Positions 44,281-57,542 of a DNA stretch of 64,000 bases are shown here, one piece after another. The notes below the pieces were generated by a model. The model saw nothing but the letters and a program-made list of their open reading frames with translations. It was not told where the DNA came from and searched no databases. The number at the start of each line of letters is the position of its first letter. The first letter of the stretch is position 1. Location of the stretch: positions 181,125,311 through 181,189,310 of the forward strand of contig CM043944.1 of NCBI GenBank assembly GCA_014529385.2. Direction: 5' to 3'. Source of the stretch: Adiantum capillus-veneris. Lineage: Eukaryota; Streptophyta; Polypodiopsida; Polypodiales; Pteridaceae. A program made the position numbers and the translations under genes.

Positions 44281-44440
44281 ATTTGGTTTCTCTTTTCTTG
44301 CTTAAGAAGAGAGGTCCTTAAGTAGCCTATAAATGGTTGATTTTCTTAATTATATTAGGGTAAGTGGGACTGGGATCTATAATTGATTTTGTTGAGCCCA
44401 CTATGTGGGATATGGTGCACAACTCGGGAGCTTTGGACTT

Positions 44441-45277
44441 CCAAAAATTGGCTTGTCAATGGTGGGCTAGCCTTTGTGGCAACGGCAAAGCCCCAAAGAC
44501 ATAGAAAACTCTACGAGTTTCCATCATGAAGAAATTCCTTGCAAGCGATGCAAAGGTTCAGATCAAACAAACACTCATCGTCATTGTTTGGTCCGCATAC
44601 CACGAATGTAACAAGGCATTCATAAGCATCAGACCCATGAGTCTATTCAGAAATATGTAGAAATGTTTTGGGATTTACATCTCAAGGCTACTGTCTTTCA
44701 AAAAAAAGACTTTGCCGAGCAAAAGCAACAATTCTATGTGGATGGCCGAGTACGTCAACTCTCAATGGCCTGGTTCTATCACCGAAGTAATCCACCACAT
44801 CATGGTTGCTTTGTGCATCAATTTCCAACAAGGGGCTAGACGGATGTCAAGCCCATGGAAAACAAAGACAAAAATGATGCAAAGGGGAAAACCAATGCCC
44901 AAAATTCTCTCTTTTGTTCTCCAATCCTTTTGATGCAAAAGAAAGATAGTACATATCGTATGTGTGTGGACTATCGCGCACTAAATCATATCACTATCAA
45001 AAACAGATTTTCCATGCCTCAGGTAGAAGGTCTGTTTGATAAGCTACAAGGCTCTACCTACTTTAGTAGGATTGACCTTAAAAGTGGCTATCATCAAATA
45101 AGGATAGTGGATGAAGATATCCTAAAGATCGTGTTTTGTACTATGTTTGGTCTTTATGAATATCTAGTCATGCCTCTTGGCTTGACGTTCAATCGTCTAA
45201 TGGAGAAAATCTTTAGACCCTACCACAAATTCACTGGAGTGTTCTTTGATGATATCATCATCTACTCCAAGTCTTAG
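44441..45277 (+). pseudogene. Gypsy B gag-RT deletion derivative
   Basis: Relative to the left arm, 968 bp are missing at 44438-44441 (CTT shared at both break ends) and 892 bp at 44907-44908 (short CT repeat at the breaks). The second deletion removes the knuckle, all of protease and the RT N-terminus and joins a gag linker (ENKDKNDAKGKTNAQNS) in frame to the RT (LFCSPILLMQKKDSTYRM), giving a 140-codon fused frame at 44855-45277 that keeps GVFFDDIIIYS. Between 44557 and 44640 a stretch differs entirely from the left arm. The fusion lacks RT segment 1, so activity is unlikely. Confidence 0.9.
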
Positions 45278-45316
45278 GAGGAACATAAGCAACATCTCCA
45301 AGTAATTTTTCAAGCA

Positions 45317-45700
45317 TTGAGGGAAAACAAGCTTTTTCTTAACCAAAAGAAAAGAATTTTTTTCCTTCAAGAGATTCAATACTTAGGTAATATTATCTCT
45401 CAAGATGGTATCTGTATGGATCCATCAAAGTTAGAGGTAATAAAAGCATGGCCTAATCCAAGGAATCTACATGAACTAAGAATCTTTATTGGTATGTGTG
45501 CATACTATAGATGCTTCATTAAAAAATTATATCAGATAGCTCTATAGTGTGTGTGCATACTATAGATGCTCCATAGCAAAATTTTCTCAGATAACAGGAT
45601 CATTACATGACTTAACTGAGAAGAACATTATGTATTTATGGACTGCTAAGGAAAAGGGAAGCTTACCTCCCAACCAATCCTCATGCTTGTGGATCTCAAG
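45317..45700 (+). pseudogene. Gypsy B RT C-terminus, right-arm copy
   Basis: Frame 45317-45547 matches 25640-25870 in sequence and length (EIQYLGNIISQDG). It is truncated at the same place by the tandem CATACTATAGATGCT repeat, so that truncation predates arm duplication. Confidence 0.8.
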
Positions 45701-45702
45701 TT

Positions 45703-45937
45703 GCCAAAAAAATTGATAAGAAAGGTATTAGACATTTGGGCAAACTTTGGGAGTACAACAGTAGCAATTGGAAAGATAAAAACCAGTTGACTCTCCAGTT
45801 TAACCTCAATGGGACTGAAAGATTACTAAGAAAGATATTACACATTTAGGCAAACTTTGGGAGTACAACAGTAGCAATTGGAAAGATAAAAACCAATTGA
45901 TTCTCCAGTTTAACCTCAATGGGATTGAAAGATAACT
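45703..45937. repeat. 117-bp tandem duplication, right-arm copy
   Basis: Same two units as 25251-25484. Confidence 0.85.
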
Positions 45938-46806
45938 GATCAACAGAGACTTAGAAAGGCTAGAAAGGTGACGTTTTCCAAACTATGAATCCAAGTTTGA
46001 ATGATAAGCATGTGGCAGTGGCCTAGGAACATACAATTTCAAAAACTGCAAACCAAGGAAGTGTACCTCAGCCTTATAGCCTCGAAGGATTGGTTCTCCC
46101 CACTTGATAAGCAGTGGGGAAAGCATTGGCTGGAAGCAAGATGGGAGAAAACTATGAAGAATATGTGGCATCCACAATGGGCACATGAGATGAAGGCCTT
46201 CTTATGGAAGGTTTTATAGGGAGCCATGCCAACTGGGGTGAAGATCCTCACTCAGGGAATCGGTCCTGATATATGTTCGCAATGTAGAATAGCTAGTGAA
46301 GACCTCCCTCACCTTGTCAGGGAGTGCCCGACAATCTGCGGTCTAGCAGGAAATATTTGCAAATGGATCCAAAAGACATGGAAAATAGGATTCTTCAAGA
46401 ATGATCTATTCCGGGGAGGAACGGCATTCAAGAGCAAAGAAATGCTCATTGCAAGGAAAATTGTGGGTTTTTTTTACTTCAAACATGTTTGCAAGGCAAG
46501 GAACTGTCGAATCTTCGAAAACAGCTAAGTTCACTGAGATTATTCATTAAGAAAGTAGGGGGGCAATCATTGGGAGAAATATGAACTCAGATGAATGGAA
46601 TAGAACCATGAGCAGTGCAATGAATGACTTACATCGGTAAAGATATGGGCTCATTCATTATCATGGGGTGGCTCCCTTGTCAGCTGATGTATCTAGGATC
46701 CCTTGAAGATGTCATGGCTCGTCATGAGCATGGCAAGAACTTGTAATTTGTTGGCTATATTAATATAATCTAATCATCATTGTGAGTTTTGCAAAAAAAA
46801 AAAAAA
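45938..46806 (+). mobile_element. LINE 3' fragment, right-arm copy
   Basis: Mirror of 24389-25250: HEMKAFLWKVL, stop, MPTGVKILTQGIGPDICSQC, ending in TGAGTTTTGC and an A run at 46793-46806. Confidence 0.8.
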
Positions 46807-47928
46807 CATTACATTGAGCCATGGCCACATATATACATTCCACTGGAAACTGATAATTAGAAGAAACCCCAACCCCACCCAATTCCACTCATCAGAAGTC
46901 TTGCTTTTTTCAATCCCAAAAATAGTTTCCCTTCTACTATCTTGGATAATCTCTGCGTAGTTGTTGATCTTAGGCGATCAATTGGCCATTCCTAGCCTTC
47001 CAAACATGGTGGAAGAAGCAGAATTGAACTACCAGAGTACATATCAAAATCGGTTGGTTTTTCATCCCTTTCCCTCCAAGGAGGAAATCATTCTTGGTAA
47101 ACCCAATCTTCCAAGTCCTTTGGATCATTTTGCACACCTTACCTGCCAGGCCTTGGACCCTCTGGCATACTTCCTTTGTTTTAGTTTTTTTTTTTTTTTG
47201 TAAATCTCACAATATGTGAAAGGGGTTATATTAAAGAGAAAACCATTACATCAACACCATGCTCAATACGAGCCATGGCCACTTACATTCAAAAGGGCGC
47301 TCCATCCCTGCAAACATCACATTGCTGGCAGTAAGAGTTACCCAATTCCACTTGTTTGAAGAATTTCTTTTTCCAATCCCAAAGATAGTTTCCTTGATAT
47401 CACGGATAATCTCTGCAAAGCTGGCAACTGAGAGTTCTTGTACGAACACTCGACCATTCTTGGCCTTCCAAACATGGTGAAGGAAGCAAAATCTAACGAC
47501 TTTACAAAACAGAATCGGTTGGCTTATCATCCCTTTCCATCCAAGGAGTATATCATTCTTGGAAAACCCAATCTTCCAAGTCCTTTGAATCCATTTACAC
47601 ACCTTACCTGACAGGCCTCTTACCCTTGGGCATTCTAGGAATAAGTGGGACAGATCCTCCCTAGCAGTCCTGCAATCTCAACACCTATCGGAGCCTATAC
47701 CTTGAGGTAAGATCTTGTCTCCTATTAGTAAGGCCCCCCATAGCACCTTCCATAGAAAAATCTTCATTGTCACTTAGGTAGTTGTGGGTCCCTTGTCGAT
47801 GCCAACCATCGAGCCTCTGGCCATTTTTTGGTCCACCGTTTGTTGAGAGGGGCGAACGAGTAAGAGCAAGGTAAATGCCCTTGGTGTGTGGTTTGAAGAA
47901 ATGGCTACTCTGTGGGCATCGCGAGGCT
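46807..47928 (-). mobile_element. Two LINE 3' fragments, right-arm copies
   Basis: Mirror of 23250-24388. The T run at 47185-47199 is the tail of the longer copy, whose 118-codon frame is 47602-47246 (one predicted change, LLGWKG vs LLGGKG). The shorter copy spans 46807-47184. Confidence 0.72.
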
Positions 47929-48791
47929 TTCCACTCAAATTCCTTTGTTTTATGTTATGTAATGGTCAAGTTTGAGAATGAATATTCTTCTACCTGATTT
48001 TGATTGTGCATAATGTGGTACACGTCTGTTTGTGTTTGTTGTATGTTATTTAATGTTCAAGTTTGAGAATTAATTTTTTGTCTGATTTCGATTGTGCATA
48101 ATTTCTTCAAGTTTAAGAGCGAGTTTTCTGTTTGCTATTGATTGTGCATAGTGTGTGTATGTGTACACTTTTCTACGTGCATGAGAAACACTTTCTTTTC
48201 CAAAACTGTATGCGTGAGAAAATGCTAGTTTAATTAAACATATGGGGTATTTATATGTGTTTATCGAAAGGCATGCATGCTACAGTTCCTATGAGTGGCA
48301 CTGTTAGGTTGTTTAAAAGAAAAAAAGAAGAAAAAGTGAAGTTGTGTCCCTTGTTGGCGGTTTTGGCTTTTTGGTTCTAGCTTGGCGGTCAAGGGGCAGG
48401 CTGTGGTAGGGCTCGCTTCTTTGTGGCAGCACCAAGCTTGTGTAAGTTCTCCTTTGTGTCGTATGGTTTCAAGAGGGACACCCTTTGTCAATCAATGTAT
48501 TCGTTTGTTGTAACAGAGCTGTTGGCTGATGCGATGGCTCGATACGAACATAGCTTCCTATGTAATTACTTTTATGTCTATTCTCTCTCATGAATCATAG
48601 GCTTTGCATGCCTGTGGAATATCGATTGCTTGATGTAAGTCTTTTCTGATTTTGAACATTGGGACGATAAATGGTACTAAGAACTTGTTTTATAAAATTT
48701 GATTGCTTTACTTCTCTAGGACAATCAACCTCTTATCGTGATCTTGCTATTGCATAGAAAAAGCAAAGAAGTATTAAAGTGAGATATGTGC

Positions 48792-48860
<69 letters not shown>

Positions 48861-49061
48861 GTGAGAGTGAGAGAGAGAGCGAGGGGGGGGGGGGGGGGAG
48901 AAGGCAAAGGAAGGTAAAAATAGAATTAATAGGTAATGAAATTCTCATGAGTTGATTGTAGGGAGGATGGCAATGGTAGCCAGTAAGCAAACGTATGTAG
49001 ATTAATTTTTGAAAATTCTAATACCAAGAACAAATGTAAGAGCTAGACATGTAGGGGACGT

Positions 49062-49132
<71 letters not shown>

Positions 49133-49220
49133 GGGGGGGGGCACTTAGAATTTTGACACCAAGAAGAGATGTAAGAACTAGATATATAGGCGACCATACA
49201 TTGGTAAATAGGTAGCTAGA
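47929..49220. repeat. Mirror of the compound microsatellite region
   Basis: No gene. GT-GA-G tract at 48797-48898 and GC-GA-G tract at 49067-49141, both shorter than in the left arm. The three diverged repeats around ATTGTGCATA lie at about 47990-48150. Confidence 0.8.
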
Positions 49221-49248
49221 TGGGATGCATGGAAATATACCTGGACAA

Positions 49249-49289
<41 letters not shown>

Positions 49290-51632
49290 CTTTCAAAAGA
49301 GTAGTGTAATTTGTGTTAAAGCAGCACCCTTTTAGGCATAGAGGAGATTAACATGCCTATGAGATGCAATGCATAGGCGAGCATGCCAAAAGTGACTCAT
49401 AATGTGCATACCACAGTAGCAACCAAATATTATTGTAGTCGTCGACTACATAACTTGAAGTACCTTTTTTTTTTTTTGCAAAACTCACAAATGGTGAGTA
49501 GATTATATTATCATAACCAAAAAATTACAGCTTCCTCCCACTTTGCCTACTCCAAATCATAGCACTTCTCCACCATCCTATGTCATTTTTGCCTCGGACA
49601 ACACGTCCAAAAACGGGGAAAACCATCCGATCTCTTTTCGTCGTGATTGCGTGCCAATTTGAACAAGGCGTAACTACATGCCCATGACTCTGATCGATAA
49701 GCCGTAAATTTCTAGCAACTCCACACATTGCATTCAACCTTATGCAACCTTGACGAGGTGAAAAAGATCCCTGTCAGCATGCTTATCAAGGGGATCAAAG
49801 CACACTAGAACTGCTCCTTGCAAAATTTCCTTGACCCATAACTTGCCCATCCAAGCTCTGATTGAGGATCTAAAAGACTGGCATGCACCACAACTCAAGC
49901 TCTTCAAGTCTATCCATTAGCATCAGCTCTGTCCATCCATATGTACCTGCCCAGTCCGGCGATGATCTGCAAAGCATCCTACCTTCAAACTACAATATCT
50001 TTCCTCTCGTAGCTACGATTGAGGAGCTGTCCGGACCCACATGTAGAAGACACTGAGGACCACCTCTGGCATTTAACTCCTTGCTATAAGTTCTTGTACA
50101 AGTGCACACATACACATACACACACACATGCACACATAACCATGCATACTACAAGCATTCAAACCACATATAGGCATACACACATAAACGCATAATTTAC
50201 AAAGTTTTTACTAAGACACTGAGCTCATTCACATGGTAGGAGCAAGAAGAGGGGTAGTTGACAAAGATGAAGGTTGGATACATGCTTTGGGTTATTTAGA
50301 ACACCCCAGAGGATAGGAGTAACAAATATGGTCTTCTATGTACAAGTCTTTGGTGGCACCCTAGTCCCCCTCAAGTCACATGTAGTGCTTGAGGAATGTT
50401 GTATTCTTATCAGGTTAATATAAATTCTCTCAACTCACAATTGTGATCGAGTATGGCAAAAAAAAAAAAAAGACACATTGACAATATATCCATAAACACA
50501 CATTGTCACGGGAACCGAATAATAGAGATCGATAGCAAAAGATAGAGAAAGAGATCTTTGTATTGATGAATCTTTGTAGAGTTTTGATACAACAGAGGAG
50601 CAAAATATATGGGCGCACTGCGTTGTACGGAGCTCGAACCTCCCGACCACCCCCGAGCTTCAGTTCGCTTGCATGCAGCGTCTCACTTGCACTCGCACTC
50701 GCACTCTCACTCTCAGTCTCACTCGCACTCGCACTCGCAGAAGAAGAGATCGGTGAATGATCCCCAAACGCACCACCCGTCGTGCTTTTATCCTTCTTTT
50801 CCTCGAAAAGCCTGCACGATTTTCGTACCAAGTATACCTGCGAGAATAATATAAGAACGTGATCGCTAAGCGATCCGTAAAAGTTAGATTTCTATCATGA
50901 CACTTTGCAATAGATCCTGTTTCACACATTGATTTCTGCATCGCCTACAAAATAGCCAAAAGAACATACTCGTGCAACCAATTCAACATGATAATCAAAG
51001 TAAAAAAACATAATTATATACTTTCATAGCCATACTCTACCATGAAGAAACAATCCACTTCTTGGTTGATAGCAGGGAGAACTGTATGATGTTGTATGTC
51101 TGTCTGTCCCTGTGTACACTACACTGCTGCTGCCTTCTGTTTGTTTTCATCATAACTTTTACAAACAAACTCAGAACAGAGCAATCCAGGTACTCAAAAC
51201 GACGGGAATAGGTCTGGTCTATAAGGCATCGCTGACAGAATTACAAAAAAACGTCTTTGTTTGGCTAAAAAGCAACTTTTAGGTCGCGACTCATAAAACC
51301 GCTATTTTTGGGTCTCCACTACTTTTACAACTTATTTTAATCCTACCCATGCATTTTAAGCTAAAACACATAAATATAAAACATTGATATTAATACAAAT
51401 CTCAATTTTACTGTTCATAGACAGACTATTTGTTATTCATTAATCTTTATCAAATCCGTCTTTAGTGTATTATTTAAAAAAAAAGAATATATGTTCTCTC
51501 TTAATATCTCAACTCATTCGTATAAGCTCTATTTAATAGACTATTCAAAATCCTTTCAAATCGTGTTAACGAAAGATATGCCCTGCTACATTCTTTTCGA
51601 CTTTAAGAACTTCAAAGACTAGTCCTATTACA
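49221..51632 (-). mobile_element. Gypsy A 3' LTR-like repeat, right-arm copy
   Basis: Mirror of 19523-21935 with the intact TGTAATAGGACTAG end at 51632. It shares the 3'-copy-specific variants (TCCGGACAG, GCTAATGG, GTGCTTTG) and adds its own (CAAAGACG, TCAGCGATGC, GGCACGCAAT). The hexamer array (about 50684-50738) has a GAGACTGAG variant. Confidence 0.7.
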
Positions 51633-51645
51633 TTCTCCCCTTATC
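51633..51645 (-). promoter_or_regulatory. Polypurine tract of gypsy A, right-arm copy
   Basis: Minus strand GATAAGGGGAGAA directly before TGTAATAGG, identical to the left arm. Confidence 0.75.
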
Positions 51646-51703
51646 AAAATTAACTATGTCCTCAGAGTTGGTCTAAAGAGAGGAAAATTCTCTTTGCAAA
51701 ACA

Positions 51704-52985
51704 CTAAGACAATCGTGCAGACAATCGCTTATCCTTTCCAAGAATCAAATGAGACTTCTCGGGAATAACCTTTAAGAAAACCATATCCCCAGTTTCATAC
51801 TCCACAACCCGATGTTTCTTGTCATAATACAATTTATGTCTCTTTTGGGCTTCTCTAATATTCCCCCTGATTTTGGCGAACTCGTTATCCATTTTCTCAA
51901 GCATCTCACGTGACAGTTCTACCTTATTCCTTGAGCTAAGAAAATTTATAGGTGTGGGACAGTTATAGCCATACATTGCTTCAAACGGGGTCATCCTAAT
52001 AGATGAATGATATGAACTGTTGTATGCAAATTTAACCAAAGGCAAATATTCATTCCAATTAGATTGGTTTTCATTGACATACATTCGTAATATATCTTCT
52101 AAAATACGACTCACTCTCTCCGTTTCCGCATCGGTTTGAGGATGGAAAGCATTAGACATGCGTAACTGGGTACCTATAGAGTCAAAAGTCACTCTCTAGA
52201 AATGAGAAGTGAACTTAGAATCTCTGTCAGACACTATGCTCTTGGGCATGCCATGCAAACGAAATATCTCTTTCATAAACAAGCGTGCAATGGTCAAAGC
52301 AGTATCAGTTACTTTCACGGGAAAGAAGTGAGCCTGTTTTGTGAGTCTATCTACCACCACAAAGATCGAGTCATACCCTCCACGAGTAGTAGGAAGTCTA
52401 ATAATAAAGTCCATGGATATAGACTCCCACTTCTGTAAAGGAATGTCTAAGGGTTGAAGGTCACCAGGCATCCTCTTATGTTCAATTTTAACTTGTTGAC
52501 ATTGAAAGCATTCATGCACATAATTCTTAACATCCAATTTCATACGTGGCCAAAAGAATGAACTTTTAATCTTTTCATATGTCTTACTCAATCCATGATG
52601 ACCAGAAAAAGGTGAATTATGACACTCATGCAGAATTTGACTCTTAAAAGAAGAATTTACAGGAATACACAAGCAGTCATAACAATACAGATTTCCCTTA
52701 TACAAGTGATATCTGTTTTCATACATCTCACCAATATTCTCGCGCAAGAATTTCAAAATAGGCATATAAAAGGAATCATTTTCAACTTCAGCATGTATCT
52801 CATCAATCAAATTGGATCGCACAACAGTCAACAAATTACATATGGGCGTACGACTCAATGTATCTGCAACTTTATTTTCTTTTTCACACAAATACTTCAA
52901 ATCAAAGTCATACTCAGCCAGGAATTCAATCCATCTTCTTTGTCTGTTATTTAACTATGGCTGAGTGAAAATATACTTCAAGTTT
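51704..52985 (-). pseudogene. Gypsy A RNase H end and integrase, right-arm copy
   Basis: Frames 52900-52196 and 52192-51704 mirror the left arm, including the same TAG between them. Here the second frame is 162 codons, not 139, because a five-G run keeps the frame open through KHRVVEYETGDMVFLKV, the integrase C-terminal region. One Met/Ile difference lies near the start (RTPICNLL vs RTPMCNLL). This copy is therefore less broken than the left one. Confidence 0.92.
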
Positions 52986-53003
52986 TGATGATCAGTACGC
53001 AAT

Positions 53004-54140
53004 TCAAATTTTACACCAAGCAAGAGATGACGCCAAAGCTTCAATGCATGAACAACAAGCAAGCAATTCTAGATCATGTGTTGCATAGTTTAATTCATGT
53101 CGTCTTAATTTCCTAAACTCATATACAACCACTCTTCCTTCTTGTGTCAAAACACAACCTAATTGTTCACCACTAGTGTCACAGGACACAACAAATGGTT
53201 TGCCCATCTCAGGAACTTTTAAAACAAAATTTTCCGCTATTTTAGCCTTCAAGGTCTCAAAAGCAGTCTCACAGCTAGAAGTCCACACAAAACCCTTGTC
53301 TTTCTTGGTCAATTCGGTCAAAGGACTTGCTATCTTAGAGAAATCTTTAATGTGTGCTCTCTCATATTGTGCTAGACCCATAAAGCTTCTTACATCTCTT
53401 ACTAACATAGTCTTAACTTTATCAAGATCAATGTGAATCCCCTCTTTAGAAATCACTCTTCCCAAATACACAATCTGATCCTTTGCAAAAGAATACTTAC
53501 TTGCTTTGGCATACAATTTATGTTCACGCAAAACCTCAAATGTTTTCTTTAAGTACAATGCATGATCTTCTTCATTCGTAGAATACACAAAAATATTATC
53601 CAAGAATACCAGAATGAAGTCCTCAAGATACGGGTGAAAAATATTATTCATTAAGCACATGAAAGTTGTTGGTGCATTAGTCAAACCAAAAGCAAGAACT
53701 CTAAATTCATAATGTCCATAACGTGTACGAAAAGAAATCTTTGGAATGTCCTCGGCCTTGATACGGATTTGATGGTAGCCAGAACGAAGGTCAACCTTTG
53801 AAAATATTGTGGCACCACTCAAATGACTAAGCAGTTCATCTAAGTGAGGAAGAGGATATTTGTTCTTAATGGTCTTTTTGTTTAATCCCCTATAGTCGAT
53901 GCATAATCTATATGTACCATCCTTTTTCTTTTGGAATAACATAGGACTACCCCAAGGAGATACACTAGGTTTAATGAAACCCTTTTTCAAAAGATCATCA
54001 AGTTGTATCTTGAGCTCTTTAAGCTCATCAATATTGAACCTGTATGGAGATCTGGAATAAGGTGTCGCTGTTGGATATAGATCTATGGCATGGTCTACCG
54101 CTCTAGGCGGAGGTATACCAGGAAGATCGTCCGGAACACA
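53004..54140 (-). pseudogene. Gypsy A reverse transcriptase, right-arm copy
   Basis: Frame 53990-53004 predicts the same 328 residues as the left arm, with the FLDN active-site change and the RNase H frameshift. Both defects predate the arm duplication. Confidence 0.92.
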
Positions 54141-54420
54141 TCCTTAACTTCATGTAAGAGATCCTCTATAAATTCTCGATTTGTCTCTTTATGTTTATCC
54201 CCAGATTCTCTTTAATCTCATTAGCAAACACAAGCAACGTCTCACACAAGCAAACACAAGCAACGTCTCACACTCTTATCTAAGTCACCTTATCAATTCC
54301 ATTGCCAAAACTAGATTTAGAATCTCTTTCTTTCCACAAAGAGTGTGACTTATCATCATCAAATGATTAAAGATATATTTTTCTTTCTTAACAATCAATC
54401 AAAACATGATTTTCAATGAT

Positions 54421-54663
54421 CTAATTGATACCAATGATAACATCATGCATATCAATGTTTATGTTATAGAAATCATCTTTATGATTTCGACTCTTCAAAG
54501 AAAAAAAAAACAAATTTTCTACTAACTCTTTCGTGGAACTATTATTACCACTAGTTAAGTCCACAAGTCTTTTAACTTCTCGATTTAATTTCAAGTTTAA
54601 TTTCTCAATCAATTTAGACGATAAGAAGCAATGAATACTATCCAAATCAATTAAGAAATTCAA
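54421..54663 (-). pseudogene. Gypsy A retropepsin-like fragment, right-arm copy
   Basis: Same 80 codons as 16493-16735, with the degenerate DLDS active-site loop. Confidence 0.65.
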
Positions 54664-55121
54664 ATTTTAATCTCAACTTCTACGCATAAATTCGATCTCA
54701 CAGAAGCTTTCAAAGGACGTATCAAAGACATAAAGCATCACAAAGAAGGGGTAGATGACTTACCTTTATCGTACGCATCGCCAAAAGTCTCCAATTGAGC
54801 CATCTTGGTACGTATTGTCTTATCGGTCACCTTGCTCGAGCATTCGAAAGTCTCGTGGTCGTGTTCTCAATATTGAAAGTATAATCCAAATCTTTGAGTT
54901 CTTCAATCCACGCTTCTAAATCTTCGCATATCTTTCTTATGCCATCAAACTCTTTAAGCTTAGCCTTCGTTAAGAATGATTTGGTTGTCGCTTCTCCCAT
55001 ATCGTCATCGTTTCTTTTGGCGGTACCCCAGCGCCACCACGATGATTATTGTTTCCAGGTGGATTAGCATGGTTTTCACCTTCATGTTGGCCATCAAGGT
55101 CTACATAGATATCAAGCTACA

Positions 55122-55149
55122 TGGGATGCATGGAAATATACCTGGACAA

Positions 55150-55202
<53 letters not shown>

Positions 55203-57542
55203 CTTTCAAAAGAGTAGTGTAATTTGTGTTAAAGCAGCACCCTTTTAGGCATAGAGGAGATTAACATGCCTTTGAGATGCAATGCATAGGCGAGCATGCC
55301 AAAAGTGACTCATAATGTGCATACCACAGTAGCAACCAAATATTATTGTAGTCGTCGACTACATAACTTGAAGTATCTTTTTTTTTTTTTGCAAAACTCA
55401 CAAATGGTGAGTAGATTATATTATCATAACCAAAAAATTACAGCTTCCTCCCACTTTGCCTACTCCAAATCATAGCACTTCTCCACCATCCTATGTCATT
55501 TTTGCCTCGGACAACACGTCCAAAAACGGGGAAAACCATCCGATCTCTTTTCGTCGTGATTGCCTGCCAATTTGAACAAGGCGTAACTACATGCCCATGA
55601 CTCTGATCGATAAGCCGTAAATTTCTAGCAACTCCACACATTGCATTCAACCTTATGCAACCTTGACGAGGTGAAAAAGATCCCTGTCAGCATGCTTATC
55701 AAGGGGATCAAATCACACTAGAACTGCTCCTTGCAAAATTTCCTTGACCCATAACTTGCCCATCCAAGCTCTGATTGAGGATCTAAAAGACTGGCATGCA
55801 CCACAACTCAAGCTCTTCAAGTCTATCCATCAGCATCAGCTCTGTCCATCCATATGTACCTGCCCAGTCCGGCGATGATCTGCAAAGCATCCTACCTTCA
55901 AACTACAATATCTTTCCTCTCGTAGCTACGATTGAGGAGCTGTCAGGACCCACATGTAGAAGACACTGAGGACCACCTCTGGCATTTAACTCCTTGCTAT
56001 AAGTTCTTGTACAAGTGCACACATACACATACACACACACATGCACACATAACCATGCATACTACAAGCATTCAAACCACATATAGGCATACACACATAA
56101 ACGCATAATTTACAAAGTTTTTACTAAGACACTGAGCTCATTCACATGGTAGGAGCAAGAAGAGGGGTAGTTGACAAAGATGAAGGTTGGATACATGCTT
56201 TGGGTTATTTAGAACACCCCAGAGGATAGGAGTAACAAATATGGTCTTCTATGTACAAGTCTTTGGTGGCACCCTAGTCCCCCTCAAGTCACATGTAGTG
56301 CTTGAGGAATGTTGTATTCTTATCAGGTTAATATAAATTCTCTCAACTCACAATTGTGATCGAGTATGGCAAAAAAAAAAAAAGACACATTGACAATATA
56401 TCCATAAACACACATTGTCACGGGAACCGAATAATAGTGATCGATAGCAAAAGATAGAGAAAGAGATCTTTGTATTGATGAATCTTTGTAGAGTTTTGAT
56501 ACAACAGAGGAGCAAAATATATGGGCGCACTGCGTTGTACGGAGCTCGAACCTCCCGACCACCCCCGAGCTTCAGTTCGCTTGCATGCAGCGTCTCACTC
56601 GCACTCGCACTCGCACTCTCACTCTCACTCTCACTCGCACTCGCACTCGCAGAAGAAGAGATCGGTGAATGATCCCCAAACGCACCACCCGTCGTGCTTT
56701 TATCCTTCTTTTCCTCGAAAAGCCTGCACGATTTTTGTACCAAGTATACCTGCGAGAATAATATAAGAACGTGATCGCTAAGCGATCCGTAAAAGTTAGA
56801 TTTCTATCATGACACTTTGCAATAGATCCTGTTTCACACATTGATTTCTGCATCGCCTACAAAATAGCCAAAAGAACATACTCGTGCAACCAATTCAACA
56901 TGATAATCAAAGTAAAAAAACATAATTATATACTTTCATAGCCATACTCTACCATGAAGAAACAATCCACTTCTTGGTTGATAGCAGGGAGAACTGTATG
57001 ATGTTGTATGTCTGTCTGTCCCTGTGTACACTACACTGCTGCTGCCTTCTGTTTGTTTTCATCATAACTTTTACAAACAAACTCAGAACAGAGCAATCCA
57101 GGTACTCAAAACGACGGGAATAGGTCTGGTCTATAAGGCATCGCGGACAGAATTGCAAAAAACGTCTCCGTTTGGTTAAAAAGCAACTTTTAGGTCGCGA
57201 CTCATAAAACCGCTATTTTTGGGTCTCCACTACTTTTACAACTTATTTTAATCCTACCTATGCATTTTAAGCTAAAACACATAAATATAAAACATTGATA
57301 TTAATACAAATCTCAATTTTACTGTTCATAGACAGACTATCTGTTATTCATTAATCTTTATCAAATCCGTCTTTAGTGTATTATTTAAAAAAAAGAATAT
57401 ATGTTCTCTCTTAATATCTCAACTCATTCGTATAAGCTCTATTTAATAGACTATTCAAAAATCTTTCAAATCGTGCTAACGAAAGATATGCTATGCTACA
57501 TTCTTTTCGACTTTAAGAACTTCAAAGACTAGTCCTATTACA
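55122..57542 (-). mobile_element. Gypsy A 5' LTR-like repeat, right-arm copy
   Basis: Runs from TGTAATAGGACTAG at 57542 to CATGCATCCCA at 55122. Unlike the left-arm 5' copy, the terminal 14 bases are present, so the left copy lost them after duplication. It shares 5'-copy-specific variants (TCCTGACAG, GCTGATGG, GTGATTTG) with 13632-16034. Confidence 0.75.
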
